From Thermoplasmatales archaeon (GTDB taxonomy: Archaea; Thermoplasmatota; Thermoplasmata; Thermoplasmatales; Thermoplasmataceae): a stretch of DNA of 54,436 bases. Position 1 is the first letter of the stretch. Each line of letters starts with the position of its first letter. Of this stretch, positions 35,728 through 45,377 are shown one piece after another. The stretch lies in NCBI GenBank assembly GCA_027366585.1, contig DAHXNF010000015.1, positions 1-54,436 on the forward strand, read 5' to 3'. Both the position numbers and the translations under genes were made by a program. The notes beneath the pieces were generated by a model. The model searched no databases. It saw only the letters and a program-made list of their open reading frames with translations, and was not told the origin of the DNA.

Positions 35728-37302
35728 TTAATCATCGACCTCCGAGGAATAAAGGAAGCATGCAACCTTTCTTCCTGTCTCGAGCTCTACCAGCTTTGGC
35801 TTAGACTGGGAGCAAACAGGCATGACAAAGCTGCATCTTGGGTGAAACCTGCAGCCGGATGGTGGTGTTATCAGATTTGGAACGGATCCGGGGATCGTAT
35901 GCATGTTAACACCTGCGTCTGTTTTTGCCTGTGTTGTAGGGATTGCGCCTAGCAATCCGACAGTGTAAGGATGCTTTGGAGAGTCAAATATCTCAAGTAC
36001 TTCTCCTACCTCAACTATGTTCCCTGCATACATTACAGCAACCCTGTGACACATTTCAGCAATGACGGCGAGATCATGCGTTATAAATAGAATGGAAGCT
36101 CCCACGAGTTTGTTCAGGTTTCTGAGTAACCGAAGAATCTGCGCCTGGGTAGTGACATCAAGCGCTGTTGTGGGCTCATCTGCAATCAACAGTTTCGGAT
36201 CCGATGCCAGGGCGATCGCAATCATGACTCTCTGTTGCATTCCGCCACTAAGTTCGTGCGGGAAAGATCTCATGATTCTCTCAGGATCCGGTAGGCTTAC
36301 AAGTGAAAGGATCTCCTTGGCTCTTCTCTCAGCCTCGGCCTTGAAGACTCTTTCGACCTTCCTTCCGGTAAATATCCGCTTTATCGAGTAAAACCTGTAC
36401 CTTGTGCCCTCCTTCAGTCTTAACTGCTCCAGTTCCTTTTCTATAGAACTGATCAATTCTCTATCTGATCCTTCCTCGGCTGCATACAGGCTCAACTGAA
36501 GGTTCTCAGCTTTTTCAATATAGGAATAATAATCTCTTGCCTCTATCAGTGAACGCTTATCGACGGAGGTAAGACCAGCCTTGATCAACGAGACAATCTC
36601 GCTTTCTATTTCAGCCGGGTCTGAATAGTTCCTGAATATCGAATTAATCTGCGTTTCCAGGTCAACCAGCGCATTGGACCTGCACCACTCATTCAGGATG
36701 GAACGGACATTTTCCTTGTTCTTCTGCACCTCTTCAACGAGGTGCTTCAAATCATCCAGCGATAAATTTGCCCTGTTTATGAGTGAATCAGCAATGGGCT
36801 TCTTGTTGTGAATCAGAATGTTCTCCGTTATCTGCTCACCTGCCCTGAGCACAGGGTTAAGCGACAGCGAAGGTTCCTGAAAAATCATCCCTGCCTTTTT
36901 CCCCCTTATCTTGGAAAGCATGAAATTATGTTTCTTCAAGGCCCTCTTGTTTCTCTTTACCTTTACGTCGGTCTGGCTCTTTATCCTTATTCTGACAATG
37001 TTTGCCAGGTCACTGAAGATGTTGAAACCGTCTATTTCCACTTTACCGCTAACAACCCTTCCGGGCGGGTCTGGAACCAGATCCATTATGGAGAGCGCTG
37101 TAACGCTCTTACCACAGCCGCTCTCCCCCACCATGCCGAATATTTCTCCCTTGTTTATGGAAAAACTGATCTTGTCAAGCGCCTTGACGATTCCCCTCGA
37201 GGTATAAAAATTCGTTACGAGGTCAGTTACCTTAAGGTAAGCATCCTCCTCTTTTGCCTCTTCTTTACTTTCCTTATCTTCTAAGTTTTGGATCGAGTAC
37301 AT
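35728..37302 (-). CDS. oppD: OppD-type peptide ABC transporter ATPase with a large helical insertion
   Basis: A 524-aa ATPase; usual OppD is about 330. Walker A GESGCGKS (59-66), Q-loop Q142, signature LSGGMQQ (351), Walker B LLIADEPTTALD. Between Q-loop and signature there are ~209 residues instead of ~60. The extra is charged and helical (coiled-coil-like, about 165-315), and a smaller basic insert lies near 100-135. The C-terminal domain has four cysteines (GCRFHPRC...VC...AC), a pattern linked to an Fe-S cluster in some DppD proteins. It overlaps oppC by 29 bp. Confidence 0.93.
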   Translation of the reverse strand: MYSIQNLEDKESKEEAKEEDAYLKVTDLVTNFYTSRGIVKALDKISFSINKGEIFGMVGESGCGKSVTALSIMDLVPDPPGRVVSGKVEIDGFNIFSDLANIVRIRIKSQTDVKVKRNKRALKKHNFMLSKIRGKKAGMIFQEPSLSLNPVLRAGEQITENILIHNKKPIADSLINRANLSLDDLKHLVEEVQKNKENVRSILNEWCRSNALVDLETQINSIFRNYSDPAEIESEIVSLIKAGLTSVDKRSLIEARDYYSYIEKAENLQLSLYAAEEGSDRELISSIEKELEQLRLKEGTRYRFYSIKRIFTGRKVERVFKAEAERRAKEILSLVSLPDPERIMRSFPHELSGGMQQRVMIAIALASDPKLLIADEPTTALDVTTQAQILRLLRNLNKLVGASILFITHDLAVIAEMCHRVAVMYAGNIVEVGEVLEIFDSPKHPYTVGLLGAIPTTQAKTDAGVNMHTIPGSVPNLITPPSGCRFHPRCSFVMPVCSQSKPKLVELETGRKVACFLYSSEVDD

Positions 37303-38230
37303 CTCTTAAACCATCCCCCATCAAGTTAACTGCCACCGTGAATACTAAGAGGAACAATGAAGGTATGATAACCGGCCACCAAATGCCTTGAGCCAGGTAA
37401 GACTCTCCCGTGGAAATCATGTAGCCAATTTCAATCGGATATGCCGATGCACCCAGAGACCCAACCAGGAAGAAAATGGCGGCAAATAGCTGTATTACAG
37501 ATCCCAGATCAAGCGATATCTGCACATATACAGGCGAAAGTACGTTCGGTATAATGTGACTAACAAGTATCCTGAAGTTGGATGCTCCACTCGCCCTGGA
37601 TGCCTCCACATACTTTAATGACTTCGTCTCAAGTGCAAGACCTCTTGAAAGCCTTGCATATGTGGGCCACCATATAATCATCAGTGCCAGGACTACGTTT
37701 GTAAATGAAAAACCCAGTACGTATACAATTGCAAGAGCAAATACAAAGAAAGGGAGGCTGAAGAAAACGTCAGTAACTCTCATTACTATCTCATCTACGA
37801 TACCACCAAAATAACCTGCGATCGATCCAACGATAACACCCACAGACATCCCAACAAAAACTATAAGAACAGTATATGCAAGATCGATCCTCAATGCACC
37901 AAGAACCACCGGAAGAATTGGTATTCTTGAATAGGTAGTTCCGAGCCAGAACCACCAGGATCCGCTGAAGCTGGGAGCGGTCGGGAGTGCTAGGTTTGCA
38001 CTGTGTCCAGGAATAAAGTTCAGTGCAGTTGAAAGGTTGCTTACTCCCAGCCACTGGGGGTAAACAGAATCGAGAACCGCAATTGCGAAATAGATTACGG
38101 TGATTACCAGTCCCACCATCGCCAGCCTGTTTTTGAGGAACAGCCTGAAAGTAGAATTGGCATTCTCGAATCTTGAATGCCTCTTGGGTTGCAGTTGTCC
38201 CTCGTTTCTTACAACAGTTTCTTGCACCAT
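37274..38230 (-). CDS. oppC: OppC-type peptide ABC transporter permease
   Basis: About 318 aa. An N-terminal membrane helix after a basic cytosolic tail, a ~60-residue external loop, then five helices with the permease EAA-type loop (EASRASGASNFRILVSHIIPNV). It forms the membrane channel with OppB. ATG 38230 is chosen because AGGTGA (38239-38244) is a well-placed SD; a GTG at 38242 is the alternative. Third-party family features such as the GDGLRDVLDPKLRR C-terminus are present. Confidence 0.93.
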   Translation of the reverse strand: MVQETVVRNEGQLQPKRHSRFENANSTFRLFLKNRLAMVGLVITVIYFAIAVLDSVYPQWLGVSNLSTALNFIPGHSANLALPTAPSFSGSWWFWLGTTYSRIPILPVVLGALRIDLAYTVLIVFVGMSVGVIVGSIAGYFGGIVDEIVMRVTDVFFSLPFFVFALAIVYVLGFSFTNVVLALMIIWWPTYARLSRGLALETKSLKYVEASRASGASNFRILVSHIIPNVLSPVYVQISLDLGSVIQLFAAIFFLVGSLGASAYPIEIGYMISTGESYLAQGIWWPVIIPSLFLLVFTVAVNLMGDGLRDVLDPKLRR

Positions 38231-38242
38231 TTCAATTTTCAC

Positions 38243-39343
38243 CTAGTACCTGATCCTCGGATCTAAGATTGCATAAGCAATATCTACGAGAAGATTGGCA
38301 GAAATAAGTACGATACCAAAAAGGAAAGTCGTGCCCAATACACCAAAAATAGAACCAGACAATATAGTGCTCAAAGCAAGATACCCTATACCGGGGTAAT
38401 CAAACACGTCCTCTATGAGGACTACTCCTCCGAGCAGACTTGCGAAGAGGAGGCCAAGAACAGTTACCGTGGGAATCAGCGCGTTCCTTCTCATATGCAG
38501 TTTTATAACCTTGCCCTCTGGAACCCCCTTTGACCTGGCAGTCTTGACGTACTCAGAGTTTGCCGCATCAACCATACTCGCCCTGAGGAATCTTAGTATT
38601 CCTGCAAGCAGGCTGAGTGTAAGAACGAGAACGGGTAGTACAAGATGCATGAATGCATTGGAGGCAAGAGAGTAATCTCCAGCGATCAGGGCATCAAACA
38701 CAATCAGGTGGGTCGGTTTCGAAAGGACAACTCCTCCAACTCCTGATATCAGCCAGCTCGGTGGGGATATCGCGATTTGTGAAGTTATTGTGAATGTTCC
38801 CGAAATAGGAAATATTCCAAGCGGGTTACCTGCGATCACGCCTTGGCCAAATATGACCTGGAAAACGATCGCCAGCACAAATACGGGGATAGCATAAAAC
38901 GATAGCGAAAATATTCTACCCAAGTGATCGGCCAGGGAATTTGGTCTGGCACCAATATATGTGCCCAAAGGTATGGATATCAAGATTGAAAGTACTGCAG
39001 CAAAAATAACCAGTTGTATTGTGTTCGGGAAGAAAAGCCCAATTCCCGAAAGGACGGTTCCAGAATACTTGATAGGGTTTGATAGGGTCATATAACCCCA
39101 GTTCCCGGTAAAAGTATTTCCCAGGTAGTGGAGATAGCCCAAGACGATTCCCTGGTTCAAGCCAAGCGCATTTTCTGCGTTTATAATCTGCTGAGCTCTA
39201 TTTGGAGCCTTAGGATTGATAAAAGCAGAAGCAAGGAAAGTATGAGGGAGGGACCACATTAGCACAAACACTATGATCGTAAGGCCAATCAAGGTAGGAA
39301 TTATCAAAAGCAATCTCCTAATAATGAAAAATCTGAGTTCCAT
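38243..39343 (-). CDS. oppB: OppB-type peptide ABC transporter permease
   Basis: About 366 aa, with the typical OppB start FIIRRLLLIIPTLIGLTIIVF, six membrane helices and the EAA-type loop (KTARSKGVPEGKVIKLHMRRNALIP). The C-terminus ends LVDIAYAILDPRIRY as usual. It is the first gene of oppB-C-D-F-(small membrane protein). ATG 39343 is chosen; GTG 39355 is an in-frame alternative. A TATA-like TTAATAA is about 38 nt upstream. Confidence 0.94.
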   Translation of the reverse strand: MELRFFIIRRLLLIIPTLIGLTIIVFVLMWSLPHTFLASAFINPKAPNRAQQIINAENALGLNQGIVLGYLHYLGNTFTGNWGYMTLSNPIKYSGTVLSGIGLFFPNTIQLVIFAAVLSILISIPLGTYIGARPNSLADHLGRIFSLSFYAIPVFVLAIVFQVIFGQGVIAGNPLGIFPISGTFTITSQIAISPPSWLISGVGGVVLSKPTHLIVFDALIAGDYSLASNAFMHLVLPVLVLTLSLLAGILRFLRASMVDAANSEYVKTARSKGVPEGKVIKLHMRRNALIPTVTVLGLLFASLLGGVVLIEDVFDYPGIGYLALSTILSGSIFGVLGTTFLFGIVLISANLLVDIAYAILDPRIRY

Positions 39344-39746
39344 GATCAGTCGCACTTACATGATGAAAAAGATGTTATTAACAATTGCCGACCGTAATAA
39401 TGACTTTCCTGTAAATTTCACCAAAAACCAAGTGCTCGCGCAAATCTCTTTCCGATAACAATTGAAGTGAGAGATCTAAGCAAATGTATCATGGCCGAAT
39501 AATCGAGAAAGAAGCCTGATCCCTGCATTATAAATCATTGAAAATGCGACCTGAGGTGTGTTCCGGAGAATCAAACGCGTAGAAGTGAATTCCATTCATA
39601 CAATTTCAAGTCTAGTCAAGAAATATCGTTGGATTCGTATTCCTTTCCTGAAAAGAACACATATTGGGAGCGGATTCTGCAAAATATTTCCTGCAGTAAG
39701 AACCAGCTTAATAAAAGATTATAAACTGGGATTAATTGGTTTAAAT
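39344..39746. promoter_or_regulatory. Divergent promoter region between oppB and the repeat surface protein
   Basis: About 400 bp. It holds the oppB promoter at its left end and, near its right end, GATTATAAACTGG (about 39717-39729), a TATA box centred 25 nt before GTG 39747. The + frame of the surface protein is open back to GTG 39558, but that stretch lacks features of a secreted N-terminus. Nothing else seen. Confidence 0.45.
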
Positions 39747-40829
39747 GTGTCCCGTTCTCTCTATCGGGAAGTTACTGTGATTGCAGTGGCATTCCTTTGC
39801 ATAATGATCATTTCAGCTTCCCTTCCTGCCAGCTCTGATACCGCTAAATCCAAATATATTCTCAACTATGGGGAGAATAGCATTATCGTAAAAAAGCCCG
39901 CAACTGCTTCAACAAAAATCATCGCCAATACTACAAAGAATGATGGTGCGGGAACATATCCTATCTTAACGGCGAACGAAAGTCATGTATATTCAAAATC
40001 TACGACTGTCAAGTATGATGTCAATTTCACTGAAACAGGGTTGCCTAATGCAACCTTATGGTACATCAAACCGTCCGGCAATCCTGGAAGAAGCTCAACC
40101 TCACACAGCATAAATTGCTCATTGCCTAATGGAACATACAGTTTCTACGCATCATCAAGTGACTCATCATACGCTGCTAACGGCGGTGGTTTTACAATAA
40201 ACGGGGCATCAACAAATATCAGCATAACCTTCTTCAGGGTCTATGAGGTATTGTTCAATGCTGTAGGGCTGAAGTGGAATGGTACTTCTCTGGGATGGGC
40301 TTGGACGGTCAACATATCACATGGTCCTCAGGCCCTTACATATAGCCCGTTCGTTCAGTTTAACTTTCCAAATGGCACCTATCATTACGATACGACATCA
40401 GCCAACAAGTCATATTACCCGCTAAATTCATCAGGAAGTTTCACTATAACAGGATCCTCAGTTTCAATAAATATTACATTTAAACTGATAGTTTTCGCTG
40501 TTACTTTCAAGGAGATAGGACTTCCGTTAGGATCACAATGGACTTTAGCTTTTAATGACACAGTAACCAACATAAGCAGCACAAGCGTTAAATTCAGCGT
40601 TCCGAATGGAACGTATCAATACAGCATAAATGCATGTCCAAACTACACCTCCCCATGCGAATCAGGGATCGTAAATGTCAATGGATCATCACTCTCCAAG
40701 AATGTAACGTTCTCTCATTTAACACAAAACGAAGGACTCAGTGCTTCGGCAATAATTGAGCTAGTTGTTATTCCTTTCGCTGTTGCTGTTGCGTTGGTTG
40801 CAGCCTTTTACCTGAAGGGAAGGAAATAA
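39747..40829 (+). CDS. Secreted surface protein with three ~80-residue Thermoplasmata-type repeats
   Basis: About 360 aa from GTG 39747. The signal helix (VTVIAVAFLCIMIISASLPA) follows at once; a start at GTG 39558 would put ~63 extra residues ahead of it, and the TATA spacing supports 39747. Three repeats share the pattern F.E.GLP...W......PNGTY.Y.....G.F...GSS..I.ITF, the last near 40500-40720. Many sequons (NGT, NIS, NVT) indicate N-glycosylation. A C-terminal membrane helix (IIELVVIPFAVAVALVAAFYL) and KGRK tail anchor it. Similar repeats occur in thermopsin-type and other surface proteins of these archaea, and in the gene at 52645. Function unknown. Confidence 0.78.
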   Translation: MSRSLYREVTVIAVAFLCIMIISASLPASSDTAKSKYILNYGENSIIVKKPATASTKIIANTTKNDGAGTYPILTANESHVYSKSTTVKYDVNFTETGLPNATLWYIKPSGNPGRSSTSHSINCSLPNGTYSFYASSSDSSYAANGGGFTINGASTNISITFFRVYEVLFNAVGLKWNGTSLGWAWTVNISHGPQALTYSPFVQFNFPNGTYHYDTTSANKSYYPLNSSGSFTITGSSVSINITFKLIVFAVTFKEIGLPLGSQWTLAFNDTVTNISSTSVKFSVPNGTYQYSINACPNYTSPCESGIVNVNGSSLSKNVTFSHLTQNEGLSASAIIELVVIPFAVAVALVAAFYLKGRK

Positions 40830-41371
40830 CAGGATCATTTTCTTCACACAGTGCTACAAGAAATGTACTTAAGGCATTGCAACAGCACAAACCTGCGCAG
40901 CGCTTCCGCCAGGAAACAGATTCAAGGTCCTACATCTGCTTTGATGCTTATGTCTTGCTCTTTTCATGGTTGATCTAATAGGATTATTGGGTGAGCTGCC
41001 AATATCTGAGCGACTACTGAACTCAAGACTTACATATTTAAATGCAAAAGCTAAGTTTTTACAGAATATCAAAGAACGCAGACTTTACTGGGTTGCGTAA
41101 TGTCAGAATAGTTACAATAAAATACACGATATTGCCACGATATTGCCAATAGCTACTAGGTTACGATTTCTGTTAACCATGTTAACATCCACCTTTGGAA
41201 GTTATTTTTGAACGCCTATAATTGAAAATTCACTGGCGCTTGCAATCAGTTAGCCCAACATTTCATCCGGAATAACCTGCATTTTATACAATGAGCTGAG
41301 GACACGCAGTTAATAAGATCTTATGCAATATATTAAAGTTGTCAAGAGATCAGGATTCAAATGCATTTGAT
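40830..41371. other. 542-bp intergenic region upstream of the proton ATPase
   Basis: No convincing gene. AATATATTAAAG (about 41325-41336) is a probable TATA box for the ATPase gene. A second TATA-like ATATTTAAAT (about 41034-41043) could drive a minus-strand transcript, but the frame it precedes (within 40869-41072) has no recognisable protein. Confidence 0.4.
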
Positions 41372-43708
41372 ATGAACGATTTTAAAACGGATCTTAAGAG
41401 GGGGCTGTCGGCCGATGAGGTCGAGAGACTGAGGAAACAATATGGATACAACGAGATCCAGGAAGAGAAGGAAAATCCACTTCTCTCTCTCGGTGGGAAA
41501 TTCTGGGGAACAACCGCGTGGATGCTTGAAGTGACCGCTGCACTGACATTTGTATTGAAAAATTACCTCGATTTCTACATAATTGCTGCTCTGCTGGTGG
41601 TCAATGCAGTCATAAGTTTCTTCCAGGAAGAGCGGGCCTCGGGGGCAGTGAACCTGTTGAAGCAAAGCCTGCAGGTGAAGTGCAGAGTCCTAAGGAGCAG
41701 TAAATGGATCGTCGAGGACGCAAAGTCCCTTGTTCCGGGAGATGTGATACGCATCCGGTCCGGCGATCTTGTTCCTGCTGATGCGACGCTTGTCGACGGC
41801 TATCTCGACGTGGACCAGTCAGTGTTGACCGGCGAGTCTATTTCCGTTGTGAGAAAGAATGGAGAAAAGGTGTATTCCGGTTCAATAATAAAGAAGGGAG
41901 AATGCACCGCAATGGTTACTGCGACAGGGTCCGCTACATACTTTGGAAAAACCGCCGAACTTGTCCAGACTGCAACTCCCAAGCTGCATATAAACGAAGT
42001 TGTATCCACTGTGCTCAAATGGCTTCTTACGATTGCCATCACACTGGTGGCTGTTTCCCTGGTCGTATGGATACTACGAGGGCTTAATGTCATCTCCATT
42101 CTTCCGCTCCTGCTGGTACTCCTTATAGCCGCTATACCTGTTGCACTTCCTGCAATGTTCACAGTAAGCATGGCCCTTGGGTCCATGGATCTCATCAAGA
42201 AGGGAATTCTGGTCACACGGCTGAGTTCGATCGAAGATGCAGCAAGCATGGATATCCTCTGCACTGACAAGACTGGCACAATAACCCAGAACAGGCTGAC
42301 TATCGAATCTGTCATCCCGCTTGATGGGTACAGCGAGGACCAGATAGTCCTTTACGGTGCCATGGCCTCCTCAGATGCAAATAACGATGCAATAGATTCT
42401 GCATTCCTCGAAGAATACAGGAAGCGTGGGTTGCCCGCTTTCTCCGTGGAGAAGTTCGTCCCATTCGATCCCTCAACCCGGCGAACTGAGTCTGACGCTA
42501 TCCTTGACGGCAAAGAAGTGCACATTATGAAGGGTGCAGTCAAGACTATTGCTGCACTTGTACAGAGTACCAGCAGGGAACCGGAGAAAAGAATGGTGGA
42601 TCTTGCTGCCAAGGGATACAGGACAATCGCCGTATCCTTCTCTTCAGCGGAAGAAAAGGCAAAAATTGCAGGCTTTGTGGCACTATACGATCCACCGAGA
42701 AAAGACTCCAGGGCTCTGATAAGCGAGCTGAACGATCTTGGCATCAATGTGAAAATGCTGACTGGAGATTCCGAGGAGATTGCAATGGAAACTGCAAGGC
42801 AGGTAGGGCTTGGCCTTTCAATCACCCCTGTCCATGAGGGCATATCACCGGAAACCATTGAAAAGAGCGACGGTTTCTCGGAGATCTATCCAGAGGACAA
42901 GTACAAGATAGTTAAAGCCCTTCAGCAGAAACACCATGTCACCGGAATGACAGGAGACGGCGTGAACGATGCTCCTGCCCTCAAGGAAGCCGAGGTGGGC
43001 ATTGCTGTCAGCACTTCCACCGATGTTGCAAAGGCAGCTGCCAGTGCGGTCCTGACCAAGGAAGGACTGGAAAACATTGTGGATCTGATAAAGGATGGCA
43101 GGGCCATATATCAGAGGGTTGTCACCTGGGTCCTTAACAAGTTTGCACGAACCATTGAAATCGTAGTTTTCGTATCGGTTGCTTTCCTTATTCTTGGTAA
43201 CTATATAGTGAGCGCCTTTGACATCTTACTAACCCTATTTCTGATAGATTTCGTCACCATATCATTATCAACCGACAAGGTAAGACCTTCGAAAAAACCC
43301 GAATCATGGCACATAACAGCTCTGGTCAAGATTGCTGCAGTGATTGGGTCAATGACGATAGCTGAATCATTTTTGTGGCTCTTCCTCGGAATAAAATTCC
43401 TGTCGGTAGGAAACCAGGTGCCCATGTATTCCTTTTCGTTTGGCATAATACTTTACTTTGGGATATTCACAACTTTCGTGACAAGGGAAAGAAGGCATTT
43501 CTGGTCTTCAATGCCCGGAAAACCCCTTTTCATAGCTCTCATGGCTGATGTCTTCATCGTACTGGCAATAGAAACAATTGGAATTCCGGGTGTTGCAGCG
43601 ATGCCTGCCTGGATCACGCTGCTTACGCTCTCATTTGCAGCACTCATGTCTTTTCTGGTGAACGACAGCATAAAGTCTATCATGATCCGGTCAATTAAAA
43701 TTGTTTGA
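41372..43708 (+). CDS. P3A-type plasma-membrane proton-transporting ATPase
   Basis: About 778 aa. The phosphorylation site is D299 in CTDKTGTIT; TGES (actuator), MLTGDSEE and TGDGVNDAP (hinge) are intact. The membrane motif AAIPVALPAMFTV and FQEERASGAVNLLK place it with H+-ATPases of the PMA1/archaeal P3A group. It pumps protons out at ATP cost, which fits an acidophile. I prefer ATG 41372 because the TATA box (about 41330) lies too close to the TTG at 41339 for that codon to be transcribed; TTG would add 11 residues. Stands alone, with no partner gene. Confidence 0.92.
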   Translation: MNDFKTDLKRGLSADEVERLRKQYGYNEIQEEKENPLLSLGGKFWGTTAWMLEVTAALTFVLKNYLDFYIIAALLVVNAVISFFQEERASGAVNLLKQSLQVKCRVLRSSKWIVEDAKSLVPGDVIRIRSGDLVPADATLVDGYLDVDQSVLTGESISVVRKNGEKVYSGSIIKKGECTAMVTATGSATYFGKTAELVQTATPKLHINEVVSTVLKWLLTIAITLVAVSLVVWILRGLNVISILPLLLVLLIAAIPVALPAMFTVSMALGSMDLIKKGILVTRLSSIEDAASMDILCTDKTGTITQNRLTIESVIPLDGYSEDQIVLYGAMASSDANNDAIDSAFLEEYRKRGLPAFSVEKFVPFDPSTRRTESDAILDGKEVHIMKGAVKTIAALVQSTSREPEKRMVDLAAKGYRTIAVSFSSAEEKAKIAGFVALYDPPRKDSRALISELNDLGINVKMLTGDSEEIAMETARQVGLGLSITPVHEGISPETIEKSDGFSEIYPEDKYKIVKALQQKHHVTGMTGDGVNDAPALKEAEVGIAVSTSTDVAKAAASAVLTKEGLENIVDLIKDGRAIYQRVVTWVLNKFARTIEIVVFVSVAFLILGNYIVSAFDILLTLFLIDFVTISLSTDKVRPSKKPESWHITALVKIAAVIGSMTIAESFLWLFLGIKFLSVGNQVPMYSFSFGIILYFGIFTTFVTRERRHFWSSMPGKPLFIALMADVFIVLAIETIGIPGVAAMPAWITLLTLSFAALMSFLVNDSIKSIMIRSIKIV

Positions 43709-44099
43709 AGCAGTTTCACCGCGGTTAATTAGGTGGACATCATGAACCGCCTGTTCAAGGCTATAATAATCACACTGCGACCCATCTGAAAAGGGAGGCT
43801 TAGAAATCCAATCCCTCCGCTTGAAGAGGGTAATGCTGACCCTATTTGGAAGAGAATATTAACCATGCAATGAAACGGCATGTGAAAATGAAACAAACTC
43901 TTTTGAGGCATGAATCAAAGTCGATATTGACATTGCATCAATAACACATTGTTCATATTCAGTCGGACCCGGAATCATTAAGGTACATGAGCTTGAGATA
44001 ACCAGGACAGATGATGAAACACTATAAGCAAAGTACAAGTAATTATTTACGCAAAAATGAGCGGGAAAGTTCTACTGGGATTCCTGTGAAATGTGAATA
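43709..44099. other. 391-bp gene-free region
   Basis: Between the ATPase and a small minus-strand membrane-protein gene. No coding signal, tRNA or repeat recognised. A weak inverted pair AGGGA/TCCCT lies around 43790-43820. Confidence 0.35.
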
Positions 44100-44432
44100 T
44101 CAGGACTCTTCCAACTCAGTGAAATTTCCTATTGGTCTGTCATTTCTTGAGGAGAATGCCATGTGAATTATAATCCCGGCGAGAAAAGCCATGGCCTGTA
44201 GAATTATCAGGGTAAATATGGAAATATCCAAATTGGAAACGTAATATATCCCGAAACTGACCAGGCGTATTATTTCACTCTGCATGAGAATAGGAAACAG
44301 AAAGATGATTTTCTCATTCGCTGAAAGGAAAATGCTTAACTTGTTACTCATCGAAAATGCTACAACGTCGAATATGATAGAGGATAACGCGTAAGTCAGA
44401 AATGACCTTAACCCTTTGCCAGATTTTTTCAT
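44100..44432 (-). CDS. Small membrane protein of unknown function
   Basis: About 110 aa with three hydrophobic segments (around FLTYALSSIIFDVVAFSM, IIFLFPILMQSEIIRLVSFGIYYV and IFTLIILQAMAFLAGIIIHMAF) and a hydrophilic C-terminus. ATG 44432 is preceded by a GGGAG/GGGG-rich stretch; a TTG at 44447 is open in frame. No family recognised, and gene status rests on composition alone. Confidence 0.45.
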   Translation of the reverse strand: MKKSGKGLRSFLTYALSSIIFDVVAFSMSNKLSIFLSANEKIIFLFPILMQSEIIRLVSFGIYYVSNLDISIFTLIILQAMAFLAGIIIHMAFSSRNDRPIGNFTELEES

Positions 44433-44636
44433 AACCCCAGCTCCCAAATCCTATCGGGAAACGCACCTTAATCATTCTACTAAACGCTTATGGTGCAATT
44501 TCTGGAGCCATAAAGATACCCCCTGGAATTGTAGGTTCCCGTGTTTTATAATTCATTTTTGCCCCAATCCAATTCCCGAAAAACAAGGATTGGCGGCATC
44601 AAGAATGTAAATATGGGATTACGATCCTGTAAGTCT

Positions 44637-45338
44637 ATGTCAAGAATAATTGTCTCAGGTGTTGGAAATGGGATGGGCTGCAATGTCTCCAGTTTGCTGA
44701 AATCCTCGGATCATGAAGTCGCAATTATTTCAAGAGGAGAAACAGGTCGAAAGGTTGCAGAGACGATCGGTGCTCATTATTCAAGGTGCGATCTCATGAA
44801 ATTTGATGATACTATCTCGGCTGTATCAGAACTTGCAAAGAAAATGGGAGGCCTTGATGCTGTAGTTCATCTGGCAGGAGGATTCTTTGGAAAGAAGGAG
44901 ACTGTCGATGTGGTGCCTGATTACTTCAACTCGGCTCTGAATAATAATGCTACAACATACTATAACGTTGTACAAGCTGCGCTGAGATATTTTCCTGAAT
45001 CAGGCGGTTCCATAGTTGTAATATCAGCCGCCAGGAGCGTTTATCTGAACAGTCACATTGGTTACGCCGCAGGGAAAGGTGCGATAGATTACATGGTGAG
45101 ACTCCTGGCTCATGAGCTTATTGATAGAAACATCCGGGTCAACGCAGTTTCACCAGGCTTCATAATTAAAGAGAAATGCGGAAAAGGAGATGTCCAAGAT
45201 GCTCTCGGACAAGTTGGGAGGCACGATGCACAGTGCGTTTCGCAGGCAGTGAAAATGTTCGTTGAAAACAGCCTAGTAACGGGGCAGATCTTGGAGGTTG
45301 ATGCAGGCTTCAGTTCACAGGCGCCAAGCGGTCTTTGA
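44637..45338 (+). CDS. Short-chain dehydrogenase/reductase
   Basis: About 233 aa. It has a modified glycine motif GVGNGMG near residue 8, HLAGGF in place of NNAG, serine in VISAAR, and an intact YAAGK catalytic YxxxK. The C-terminal EVDAGF matches the SDR GG-type ending. ATG 44637 is chosen since GTAAATATG is a TATA-like box centred 26 nt upstream; the frame is open to 44541 but those residues look non-coding. 39 bp before the thiolase gene, same strand. Substrate unknown; acyl-CoA or polyol derivatives are possible. Confidence 0.8.
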   Translation: MSRIIVSGVGNGMGCNVSSLLKSSDHEVAIISRGETGRKVAETIGAHYSRCDLMKFDDTISAVSELAKKMGGLDAVVHLAGGFFGKKETVDVVPDYFNSALNNNATTYYNVVQAALRYFPESGGSIVVISAARSVYLNSHIGYAAGKGAIDYMVRLLAHELIDRNIRVNAVSPGFIIKEKCGKGDVQDALGQVGRHDAQCVSQAVKMFVENSLVTGQILEVDAGFSSQAPSGL

Positions 45339-45377
45339 ATGGCATAATTTCTTTAACATCATAGCGCTTCAATTATA

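Noticed and set aside
39558-39746. 63-residue N-terminal extension of the repeat surface protein from GTG 39558
   Set aside because: It would place a long basic segment before the signal helix, and the TATA box at 39717-39729 lies inside it, pointing to GTG 39747.
40869-41072. Minus-strand 67-codon frame in the intergenic region before the proton ATPase
   Set aside because: No recognisable protein, no SD, and the TATA-like element lies inside the frame instead of before it.
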